A stretch of 64,000 bases of DNA from Lactarius indigo. Its lineage: Eukaryota > Basidiomycota > Agaricomycetes > Russulales > Russulaceae. Position 1 is the stretch's first letter. Each line of letters opens with the position of its first letter. This document shows, piece after piece, positions 46,410-59,479 of this stretch. The position numbers were made by a program, and so were the translations under genes. The stretch covers positions 620,001-684,000 of the forward strand of contig JAFKAC010000007.1 of NCBI GenBank assembly GCA_025766275.1, written 5' to 3'. Under the pieces are notes generated by a model. That model was not told the DNA's origin and searched no databases. It saw only the letters and a program-made list of their open reading frames with translations.

Positions 46410-49293
46410 ATGGCGAACGTGCAGACAGTCAAGATTGTGGCACGCCTCCGTCCTCCCATCCCCGGTGAGCTTAGCGATCAAGGCATTCGAATTGTCACCA
46501 CAGACGACGAAAACGATTTTCCTGCAATATGTGTGAACAACCCCCGGGATCAGTCCCAAGTCTTCAAGTTCCCGTAAGCATTTGTGGCTCTGATGCGGGG
46601 GGGGGGACGTTACCTGACCGAATAGCTATTCGCAGCTTCTCCTCGTGTTATGGCCACGACTCCCGCCAGGAGGATATATTCAAAGCGGACGTGAGACCCC
46701 TGATTGAAATAGTGTATAGTGGAGCTGTGAGATGCTTCTCTCTTCTGCATGGGAAAACGCTAAATGGACTTAGACGGCCACCATCTTCGCGTATGGCGTC
46801 ACGTCGTCCGGCAAGACACACACCATGCAAGGAACTCGTTCACAACCTGGTGTCATTCCTAGAGCTGTTGAGGTGTGTGGCTGATATAGGCCTCAGGCAC
46901 CTTTCAGAACCTTATCTCCTTCGAGGCGTTGTTCGAATACAGACAGACGTGCAAAGATGACGCGTCGCTATCCGTATCCTACATGGAGATATACAGGGAT
47001 GAGGTCTATGATCTCTTGGTTGATCGCGAAACCGTGGGTCGCCTCTTAGTCGCGTCTGACGCAAGGGGTGCTTGTTTGAGAACTGACTCTTGCGATAATC
47101 TTGATAGGCCCCTAAATTACCGGTCAGGGAGAACGATGCTGGCCAAGTATTTGTTGCAAACTTATCATCAGTACCGATTCAAGACGTCAGCGAGTTCAAT
47201 AGGTTATACACGTATGCACAGTCTAGAACCCGCTCTGTTCGGGGCTGACCAGTATTGGTGACCAGAATAGCGAACAAACAACGATCGGTCGGATCCACCC
47301 TCCTCAACAGAGCGTCGTCCCGCTCACACGCCATCTTGACTTTAGAAGTCAAACTGACGCGGCAGGACAAAAGTCGGTCCAGATTTTCTGTCGTGTGCGA
47401 TATCGTTGACGTCGCAACAAGTTTTAACTGGGAAAATGAATTTGGTCGACCTCGCGGGCTCTGAGAATAATAAAGTGCGTGACACTTTCCCATCAGCATT
47501 ACTGGCGTTAACCGTGCTACCCGTAGTTGACGGGAAACGATCCATCCCGCCTACAAGAGTCCGCAGCCATCAACAAATCCCTCAGCGTCTTAGGTCAGGT
47601 CGTTCACGCACTGAACACTGGGGCTGTGCGTTTTCTGTCGTTCTCTGCATGGCCCATTTTTGACATTCAACCTCTGCAGTCCCGAATTCCCTACCGCAAC
47701 TCCAAGTTGACGCGTATTCTTCAAGATGCGTTAGGGGGCTCATCTGTTGGGCTTTTGATTTGTAATTTGGCACCTGGGCTCAAGTTCCGACAAGATACCT
47801 TGAATACCCTAAAGTAAGCAGGTTACCTCAAATGATTCGCGCCATTATTGACCCGTTGTAGTTTTGCTGTTCGAACACGGAACATTGAGAACAAGCCTGT
47901 TATCAACGAGCACGGTAAGGTCTCTGTCTGGCGTTTATGTCCACACTTAATTTGATATGCGCCTTGCAGAAGCCCAACCAGCTCCTAAGCTACACTTCTC
48001 CGCCACTCGCCCCGCTCCGCCTAAATTGGCTCCTCTAACGACGGCACCCATAGCAGGACCCTCCGAAGCCCCTTCGATTGTACCTCGTAGTATCCCCTCG
48101 AGGGTGACAAGCGCCGCGGGTCCATCGCGAGTCCCACGCAAATCAGCTGCATTCCATATGGCCGAGGCCGCACCTTATCCTAACACTGGAAAACGCAGGG
48201 AAAGCGGGATAGGCTTCTTCCGAGAGCGTTACAACATTAATAAAGGGTTGACTGATCAAGATATAGATGACAAGGTAATGCTTCAGTACGTGATGAGAAT
48301 ATTCGAGCCAACCCAATTTCAGATCTCCAAAGCGGTGGAAGCGGAAGTTGAACGCCGGCTAAAGGAGAAATTAGACGAGATGGAGCGACAGCGCGCGGTG
48401 GAGGAAGAACGTGCCCGCAAAGAAGCGGAAGTCGCAGATTTAACGAAAGACCAATCCGTCGAAATAGGACAACGAAGTCTACCCCCTGGTCTACTAACGC
48501 CTCTCTTGAAACGACATCAGGACCTCGACAACGAGTTGCGGCAGCGGTTGCAAGAGCTAGAGAAGAAATAGTACGTGTTCAGATAGCCGTATTTGGCCGT
48601 CTTGGATCCTGACACTCCCTTGACCGAACTATAGTGATCATGACAAGCGGGACACGGCGCACAAGCTCTCCCCCACGTCTCGGAAGAAGACTGGTCGTGC
48701 ATATGTCGCGCTGGCAAGGTCACATTCCGAGAAGTGCGCCGCCCACAGCTACCATAGAAGAATATTGACATTGTACGCAGGGGCGACTTGCAGATCGCAC
48801 TTGATCTCTACCGCAAGGCTGAAAGCTACGTACCAGACAACATAAAGCTGAAAGAGAGGTGGATACTTTTCGTCATCGGAGTATTCCTGTATAAGCTTAC
48901 ATACCCTCCCATTTAATCCCACGCCCTTTCCAATCTCGTCACAGAATCAGGGAAATTGAGTGGGCAGCGACGCACGGCACAGCATTTCAGCCATCTCCAA
49001 AGCGGACCAGAACAAGGAAGAGAGCAAGACGTACAACGCAGGCAAGAGCTGCCAAGTCTGCGCTGAGCACAGTTCCTGAGAAGTCTGTCAGCAACGCCGA
49101 GAGCGACGAAGAAGTAGTAATTAGCTTGTTGGCAGACGAGTCCAAGGTTGATCTGCCTGAACGAGGCAACGGGGTGGTGAGAGCGAAGTTTGGTGTAGAA
49201 CTCACAAACAGTCCAACGAAACAGAGTTCCGAAGCAGCAAGACCAGGCCGTGAATGCGGAGATGCAAGCTGTACCACAACAGGGAGTGCATAA
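46410..49293 (+). CDS. Kinesin motor protein (kinesin-10/Kid-like)
   Basis: N-terminal motor assembled from about ten short exons: [33 protein letters not shown] (P-loop), [51 protein letters not shown] (switch I), [14 protein letters not shown] (switch II), [39 protein letters not shown] and [16 protein letters not shown] basic linker, a coiled coil ([20 protein letters not shown]) and a TPR-like helix pair ([20 protein letters not shown]) follow, then a basic tail to the TAA at 49291-49293. A motor followed by a short coiled coil and a chromatin-type basic tail suggests a chromokinesin. No lesion seen despite the many small exons. Confidence 0.88.
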
Positions 49294-50274
49294 ACAATAT
49301 GAACTACAATGTCGAGTACTAGGTGGTTGATGACTCCGAGAAGGGTAGGCGTATGCTGGATAGCAGTACAGTAGCACAGATTGATAGAGTCAATGCATAA
49401 CTCTCTGGCCGCATGCGGTCATAATGGTCATCTGCGCATCACATGGCGCATCTTGAACCGACCTATGAAGAGACTACTCCGAGTCAGTACACTGCTCGAA
49501 GCCTGAAGTAGCTACACCTGGGCCGCCTTCCGCGTCGGTGATTCTTCTAGTTCAGTAGCAGTCGCTTTAAATGCCCAGCGACTACCGCAAGGTGCAAAAA
49601 TCCGCAGCACGACATTGACACAACGCAGACCTTTGTAGCTGTCCTTCAGCGTTCTCGTCCCTTCGTAAACGCTTGCCACCATACTTTCGAACGAACTAAG
49701 TTAATCGACGACATTGGCCGACGGCCGCATCGGTTAAACGTTCAGGTTGTCACAGGTACAACTTCTCTACAGGGAAAACCAGTGGAGCGTGCACGAACTC
49801 GCGTTGATCGCCCGCAATGAAGAAGACGCACGCTCGAAATGAACCAACTAAACGGGTCTGACTCACTTGTACGAATTTTATGCCCCAAGTTGGGTTTTTC
49901 AACAGAATGTCTGGGCCCAGTGAGCTGGGTACCCATCGCAACAAGATAGAAAGAGGAAGAGAGTAAACGCGAGGCACTCAGTGTGTAAACTCATAGCACC
50001 TCGGAAGAGGCACGGAATAAATCAGAGCGGGTGATTTGTTTTAGAGGCGAGGACTATACTGAGTAACTATACAGAAACGATGTTTGATATTATAATCTTC
50101 TTAGCTGCCTCATGGTTGGGCAACTGTTTCGAGGCTGGTTAGGCTGCATTGCAGTGTGGCATCACGAGTAGGCAGTGAATGTGGGCTATGAGCCGTTCGG
50201 TGAACTCGAAGTGGTGGCGTTTTTCGTGCGGCGATCGACACTCGTGCCTCTGCAATCGTGATTAATGGCGAACA
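49294..50274. other. Convergent 3' region downstream of kinesin
   Basis: About 980 bp between converging genes. I see nothing recognisable in it. Confidence 0.5.
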
Positions 50275-50879
50275 TCAAAAAATGTAACGATCAAGTTGGA
50301 CAATTGACATCCAACTTCCCGCGGAGACCTGGACAGCACCGATAATTACGATATTGCTGCCCCGGATACCACTTCGCCCGATCTGCCATAGATCGCGTTG
50401 CTCGTCGACAGACCCAAGGTCTAATTCGCAAACCTAGAAAGTAATGTTCAGTGCACAACTAGTTTTTCTTCGCGTGATGGCGTCGGGAGTCAGACCTGAA
50501 GAAAAGCATCCACAGTTCGGCCGATCTGGCGAGTGAACCCAGCCATGCTGATGGGATTGCGCGTGCTCGCATGTTCACGAGTCAGAGCCTGGCGCTTGAA
50601 CTCCTTGTAGCCGGGCCACTGATATTCACCGCAAACGAATTTAGCGAGTGAACACACGTCAACCACTGCGTTACTAACAACAATACGGATGTACGTGCTC
50701 GGCTTTTGACCAAGCAGCATGGGATGACTTGCATTTCGGAGATTATGACACCGACCATCGGTGGATGCTGTAAGAGAAATGCAAAGATCCCTACCCTCGC
50801 CCTCAAAAAAGACGGGCATCTGCAACTGCGCCGTTACGACGTGCCGTATTCTATCGGGGACACTGTGGGGAAACCACAT
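50275..50879 (-). CDS. Conserved fungal protein of unknown function
   Basis: Three exons inferred from splice phase: one reading LQMPVFFEGEGRDLCISLTA ... GQKPSTYIRI; a second, joined by a 61-nt GTTGTT...ATCAG intron, reading WPGYKEFKRQALTREHASTR, NPISMAGFTRQIGRTVDAFL; and a third reading LGSVDEQRDLWQIGRSGIRG, SNIVIIGAVQVSAGSWM, ending at the TGA 50277-50275. The WPGY...FKRQ...R block and DxxRxxWxxG recur in many Agaricomycete hypothetical proteins as far as I recall, usually in multigene families. No function is known to me. The start at 50879 is a guess; an upstream exon is possible. Confidence 0.6.
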
Positions 50880-53800
50880 CCTCTGAGGGACCACCGTCCC
50901 CCTGTCCGTGATGCCGCGGTCGAGTAGTATCCAACAACCTGGTGAGCTGGAATGCTGGACTGGACTGTGGGAAGGGACAGAGTGGAGGAAGAAAAAATAT
51001 CCCTCCCTCCCAACATAGGGCAATATCGTGTGCAGGGGGATGGAGCAGTTCTTCAGAAGATTCAGGAAGTACTCCTCAGCTGCCTGACTTCGGAAGGTCC
51101 GAGATATGTACCCAGCAACGAGAAGGAGCTATAGAAAATGGAAAGAAAGGTTCAGGTCGAATGGACATGGACACAAAGGGCAACTCTTCCTCACTTTAAC
51201 GTCATTCATCGCTTGCAATAGACAATATGAGGAAGGGTCGAGGAAAGATAGTAGAAGAGGCGACATGGCCTGACTTTATGGGCTTCGTTGTGAGGCGAGC
51301 GTAACGTAGAACCAGCAAATCGTTCTTGAGGGAGGAGAGAATGTGGCACTTAAACCACACGGGGGGGGGGGGGGGGTGGATTATAGGCGATCAAACGAAG
51401 AAGTGGGGCGTCAAATCCTCGTCCCAACCTTTTCACTAATACTTCATTTTCTGTTTTTTGGGGATGGGGTGCTGGGCCAAATAGTCAGAATGGCGAGACA
51501 CGGCCGTAGACTTCTCGTGATCTTGTGGTGGACTGGCTGGCTGCGGTCAGGGTCAAGCAGACAATTATAACAATTACATAGAAGTCAAGAGTAAGCCGGC
51601 CCTATAAAGGAGCGTTAATTTCGCGATTCAACACGAATCACGGCGCAGCGATGGACACCTTCAGTTGTACTTCTGTCACTTAGCTTAGCTGACATAGGAC
51701 GCGGGATGGACACGCTCAGATAATGATGTGCATTCGAACTTGGCAGTTGGCGCCGCGCCAGAACTCCGGGTCGTTATTTCCTTACGACAGTCCTACGATA
51801 GTCTCCTTTCTAGAACCATGAATGAAAGACGCCAGAGTGTGATTGTGATGAGTATATGGGGATTTATGTAGTAGTATTGTCTGCTTACGCTTGTGATCTG
51901 GCACCAAGCCTTGAAGTGCCTTCCCAATACAGTCGAAATTGTAATGGGTTAGAGCTGTATTCGAATCGTCCAGGAGCCCATCAACATGAAAATGACCGTA
52001 ACGCATTATGTATTATGACAGTTTCGACTGTACCGTGGATCCACGAAATTTGAAGACAGTTCGGTATTGTAGTCAGGCTTCAAGTTCATGGCATTTGCGA
52101 CGAGAAACGCAGGACGTGAAAGCGCCGCTTGCAGAACTGGCTCCTTCACGCGTTGGTGAAACCGAGGTCGTGGGCGAGAATCAACCCAGTCACCGCCTAA
52201 AATGTGGGATGGATCGCCTCTTCACTAGCTTCACTCTCCGACAAGAAACGAGCCGAGAAGCTCCAATTTATACTGGGCCCCCGAAGCTGCCTTCACTTTA
52301 CCCACCCCAGAGCCTGGATGCAAATTCAACCCTCCTGGAGCCTGATGACGAAAAGTCTTTTTGAAAGAAAAAAAAAAAAAAAGCTGGTTAATCGCTGACT
52401 GCGCATCAGTCCCACATTTTTCCCACGTTTGCAACCTTGAACTACATGATACTTCAGCACTAGAGCCTGCGGACTTGAGACAGCCCCTTACGCTTCAGCA
52501 GCGCCAACACATACAGTAGAATCCAACATGGCACCATCGGTTATTGGTCAGCTTTATGTTCTGCCCACATCCGTATGATGAGTCTTCATTTCAATTGGAC
52601 CTTATGATTCCATTGAGAGTCCTCTTGCTTTTTTACTACCAAGCTGGTGATTCTACTGTCTTTCTCTGGAACGGATGCAGGGCAAGTGTTGTCGAAAAGT
52701 TATGAATTGAATTTGGACGATGCAAATACATACGATCTACGGGCATCTGTAGGTACAAAATGTCCGGTCTATTTAAAGATAGTCAATGACGCAACGAACA
52801 ATATTCAATACAGAAACGGGATAGAACGTCAAAGTCAAAAGTCAAAAACTATTGCTACAGGTGCGCTCTTATAAAAATTAAAAAAGGGGGGCGACACAAA
52901 AGCGATCATCGACAGATGATCGATGATTGGAGAAACCGGCGTGGTAAAATAATCTTATTCTAATTGGTCAGTGTGTTTCGGCTAGCATGGCGCGTCGCTA
53001 CTTGAAAGGTGTGAAGAACTTCTCCACTCTATTTGATGGGATATAGTTCGTCGCCTTGCGTAGGTTCAGGGCGCGGCATAGCGACCGGAGCTATGGTGGC
53101 TGCTATATGGATACTGGACGGGAATGGGGCTCAACGCGGCGAATACCTAATGGGACCGAAGGGGTCATACCTGGTGATGAGATGCCTGCCCCGTGACTGC
53201 GCTTGGTGGATTGGCGCGGCCTGACTGTTGAGGCGTGGCGAATTCGGGGAAAGGTCCGATTAAAAACACGGCCCCAACTAGCAACGAAACGGAGGACGAT
53301 GTCGGGTAGATCATCATACCGGCGCCTGGCGGGCTCTCTTGACCCCACGGGGCCAGCGCCACCTGGACGTGAAGTGAGCCCCTCGAAACTGAACACGCAT
53401 TGTGCACCGTCGAAAGCTCACCATCTGGTTTTCAAGTAACATGCGACTGAGATTGGCAAAGTTCGCCTGGTTTAACGCGTTGGCGGCAGGATCGGGAAGC
53501 TTGTCGGGCATCAGGGCGCAGACCGGCGGAGTGTACCGCTTGGTCCAGGCTTTTATGTCATTGTGTGCAACGCGACGAGCATTGAGATACACGAGGAGGC
53601 GCCTTGGCCAGAGGTCCATTCGACTGGCGGCCGCGTGGTGCAGACCGAGTCAGGCTATGTCCGTAACGACTTGGACTGCGTTCGGGGCGCACCTCTCACC
53701 GTCAGTCTCTGCTGCGGTAACAAATACATCCTGGTAGGTACCCTGGGTTGTATTCATAAAAGTCAGGGTAAGCGTCCCTTGCCACGGCCGGCGTTGCTGC

Positions 53801-56035
53801 ACCTGCTCTGCAGGTGGGGGAATGAAAGAGTCGAGGTGCGTAGGGAGACGAAGTGCCATGGCTTATTGAAGAATAGACAGGGAAACGATCCCTCTCTTTT
53901 AAACGAGAGGGAGAGTAGCATACATAATCTGGACGATGTTGGAAGGAAAGAGTCAGTTCCGAAAGCGGCGCATTCAAATTCTGCGTATTTTGCAACGCAA
54001 TAGCCACGAAGTCTGATCGCAATAGATCCGGGACCGAGACTGCCGAATATACCGTCTCCAAAATTTCGAAGATCCACGGTATTGGGAGGGCGAGGCTGAC
54101 CTACACATGGTGACCACGCACGACGAACCTGATTTCATAAAAGTGTTGCCAAACGGAAAACCCACCCATCGCCGACCTGTAAAACGCCGCTTCTAGCATT
54201 TTTGGGCTTGCCGGCCGTGGATACACCATCAAACTCCTATCTGAAGAGCGGTGTGACTAGGATGCGAAGTATTGAGGAGCAGGGCCAATAGAATAAACAA
54301 TTCACGAGAGCGCCTAACTGCCCTGCTGCCGCGGACCGGCTGGATATCGGGGTTGGCGCATGAATACGAAGAAACTCGCTCACAAATGAAGCCCTAAAGC
54401 TGGAGTTACTATTTTTCGCAAAATGCGAGCCCAATTCGGAAGATACCACCATCGATTGCTGGGTCGGGGTCGGGACGTCGTCAGAGCATGGGTCACCGGG
54501 ACGGAAAACTCTAAGCGTCTAAACAAGAAAGATGTCGCCAAGGAGGCTGGGCCTGTATTTCGCTCGGACTCTAGCCTGCCTTGCCAATAAGGTGCGATCC
54601 ATGTATAGATACTAGAAATAGAGTCGACCGGAAAGTCCGCATCTCAGTTGTCAACACTGATTTCGACTCGAAGGAAAAGGTGAGACGGAGAACTCTGATG
54701 CAAGCCAACCTTGATGGTGACGCAGTGCATATTCACTCGCTCTCATTGCCTTGACAATCAGGTCGGGCTCCTTCAGTCACGTGATGTCAAGGGCAACACG
54801 TCATTCGCATCCATGTAGGCGATGTGACAGACCCAAATCACCTCGGTCTTAAAGAGAGGGCGGAGTTGTATGCATCGGGATTGCAACGAATAAAAAGAAG
54901 TTGCGCTCCGCGTCGTTACCAGACCGGAAATTTTCAGGCCAGCACGTGGCAGCGATGGAAGGCTGGGGCGCGGAGTGAAAAGAGGTGAATCTGCCGCGGG
55001 GATCACGGCCATATCACTTGAGCGACGCCATCGCAAGCCATGCTCGAATGAAAATCATGGGTCTGCGCGCGTGCTGCATGCCCTCGGGGAATATATGTTC
55101 ACCGTAAAGTGACTTGCAAGATCTGTTACAGCAACCTGTGCATTCAATGACCCCTGTATATGAAACTTAGGGAGAAACCGAGGGTATATTTCAGGGTTGC
55201 GCGGATGAGCTGAGTGGAGTTGAGACGCCACAATAAAGGCGTGATCGGACGAAGGATGTGTTCCCTGTCAATTAGGTATTATGTTTTTTAAGATTGCGCC
55301 GTTGAGTGTGAAGAAAAGTTGGCATGCTAGACGTAAATGCTGTCCGTCTGTGAAGCAACAGTGGTAGGCCTAGAACACAATCAATTAAGAACCGCAAAAC
55401 ACGTCACCGAACATACCACACACACAAAAAGAGGAAACAGATGGCGAAGGAGACAACCAATCGGTCGGGAAGACTCAGGAGTCAAAGATATATCTGCGCA
55501 CCGACCTCGCGATGTATACACTGGGAGGTTTAGTCAATGTTGGGTGTTGCTTCCTCTTCGAGGCCAAGACACCGGCGAGATGTTCTGGCCTGAGCACAGT
55601 AAAGCATAGCGCAGCTTCCGTGCATTGGAAATTTCTAGTAGGCAAAGTAAGGAAATATGTAAACGCCGGCGTGACGAACTGTCGCATGTACGTTTGGAGG
55701 TGCGTCGGTAAGAACAGTTTTAGGCAAAGGCAAAAAATTGCACAGGGGCACAGCGATACGGGCATTGGCATAATCAGCGAGGTCCGAACAACATGGCCAT
55801 TGCGGCGTCAGGTAAATGGGCTTTAGAAACACCAAAGCTCAGCGGCACTATACATATGGAGATACGAGACCTTCGGCAGCGAATTTCGATGAAGATTTAC
55901 CTTTACCCGCCGAGGTGAACCGTGATGCACGCACCATGCCAGGAACCGTGGGAATACGTTCATTTGTTGGAGGTCACATGACTCAATTCGTCGGCCCGTT
56001 GACATGTCAACAACCACACGACACAGAGCACTGGC
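50880..56035. other. 5.1-kb gene-poor stretch
   Basis: Unusually long gap for this genome. It includes a run of 16 G (51361-51376), a run of A near 52367-52382, and overlapping open frames on both strands at about 53200-54060 (up to 146 codons on the plus strand and 119 on the minus strand) that I cannot attach to any family or splice into a gene. It could hold degraded genes, old mobile-element remains or non-coding transcripts. The right end should contain the AsnRS promoter. Confidence 0.5.
51361..51376. repeat. Poly-G tract (16 nt)
   Basis: An uninterrupted run of 16 G in non-coding sequence. Apart from G-quadruplex potential and likely length variability, nothing more can be said. Confidence 0.85.
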
Positions 56036-57542
56036 ATGTCCAGACCCCAAAAGCTCATCTCCTCTCTCAAATGCGCCCGTCTAGGAAGGACAATCCGCCA
56101 GGTACTTGCATCTAGACCTGTTCACGAACCTGTACAGGTGCATGGATGGGTGAAATCGGTCAGACTGCAAAAGAGGGTCGCGTTCGCGATGGTCCATGAC
56201 GGCACCACCTCGAAGAGTCTCCAAGTGGTTTTTCAGAACCCGGCCCTCGCGAAGGTGTCAGTGATTTTTATTTTCTCTGTAGAACGCTGATATACATTAT
56301 TCCCAAAAGAAAAGATTGACAAACGGTGCCAGCGTCCGCTTGACGGGGGTCCTTGTCCCGAGTCCCGGCTCTGGCCAGGATAACGAGTTGCTCGCAGATT
56401 CTGTCGATGTTCTTGGAGAGTGTGATCCAGAGGTACACTCGGCTTTGACTCTAAAGCTTGCGCCACTCAATGTTTGTTCCTAGACCTATCCTATCCAGAA
56501 GCAAGCCCTCACGACAGATTATCTCCGGGATCACGCACACCTGCGGGTTCGCACCGACGTTCAAGGCGCAGTACTAAGACTACGCGACGCCGTTATGCGC
56601 TCCTTCCACGAATTCTTTCGGGACAACGATTTCACTTACGCCCACACACCTATCATAACGTCAAACGATACAGAAGGCGCTGGCGAGACCTTTCGCGTGG
56701 TGCCTGCCCTGTCAGGCCGGGCTAGTCACTCTCCGACTACTCAGGACACAGAGTTCTTCAGCAAACCATCGTATTTGACCGTTTCGTCGCAACTACATCT
56801 CGAAGCACTCTCCAATGGTGTGGCGCGAGTCTGGACTCTGTCACCTTGTTTCCGTGCCGAACACTCGCAAACTTCAAGGCACCTCGCCGAATTTTGGATG
56901 CTCGAAGCAGAATGGGCTTTTGTCTACTCTGTTGAAGACATATGCAGTGTCGTGGAGGCTTCTATCAAGCATGTCTTACGGCTAGATTCCTCAGACTGGA
57001 GACTCCTACAAAAGGATGCCGGCACGTCACGGGCACCGATGGCGGGATCATCCGAAGTGTCGTGGGCACGTATCACATACACCGATGCAATCCACGAACT
57101 CCAGAAAAGCGGTGTCCACTTCCAATACCCACCTACCTGGGGCGCAGCGCTACAGAGCGAGCATGAGCGCTGGCTCGCAGAGTCATTCGCGCGCGGTCCC
57201 ATCTTTGTGACAGACTACCCCTCTGCGATCAAACCGTTCTATATGCGCCAAAATGATGATGGCAAGACGGTCGCGTGCTTTGATCTACTTGTGCCCCACG
57301 TCGGCGAGCTTGTCGGAGGATCGTTACGTGAAGAGCGAACGACTCTGCTGGAGGCTGCTATCAAACAACATGGACTAGATGATGGGGTTTACCAATGGTA
57401 CCTCGATCTGCGCAAGTTCGGTGGTGCTCCACATGGTGGGTACGGAATGGGCTTTGAGCGCCTGATCAGTTGGCTAAGTGGGATTGAAAACGTGCGCGAG
57501 TGCATCCCAATGCCTCGGTGGTCAGGGAGGATGTTGCTATGA
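56036..57542 (+). CDS. SLM5: Asparaginyl-tRNA synthetase, mitochondrial type
   Basis: Charges mitochondrial tRNA-Asn. The ATG at 56036 opens a basic, probable mitochondrial targeting segment (MSRPQKLISSLKCARLGRTI). The OB-fold anticodon domain follows (VHGWVKSVRLQKRVAFAMVH; LTNGASVRLTGVLVPSPGSG). Two introns connect to TYPIQKQALTTDYLRDHAHL and the class II core: motif 1 TYAHTPIITSNDTEGAGETF-like segment, motif 2 CFRAEHSQTSRHLAEFWMLE and motif 3 GGAPHGGYGMGFERLISWL. It ends at the TGA 57540-57542. The short internal structure lacking the long cytosolic extension, and the targeting-like N-terminus, favour the organellar enzyme. Confidence 0.92.
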
Positions 57543-57778
57543 ACAATTTGCATATATCTTGGTGATACCACATGCCTTCTACTCCCCGTTTCAGTTATTC
57601 CTATTCAGACTACAAAACCTGTTTCACCTCTTCGTCCGCCAGTTCATAAATGGCATTGGGGCTTGCTCCCGAGTAATGATCTTCTTCAGTGACATTTCAA
57701 GACACAATGGTATAGTCCTCATGGGATGTACATACACACAGACACATATGCAACCGCAGGTATACAATGTTTACAACA

Positions 57779-59340
<1,562 letters not shown>

Positions 59341-59479
59341 GTGTGAGGGGCGTGGAAATGTTTGGGGCCAGGATGGATAAGTGCACACGTTTATTTATCA
59401 CTACCATCACGGGTCTCATTTATGACTTTACCACCTATTGTCCTTTCTTTTCTTTTTCTTTTTTTTTTAAAAAACTTTA

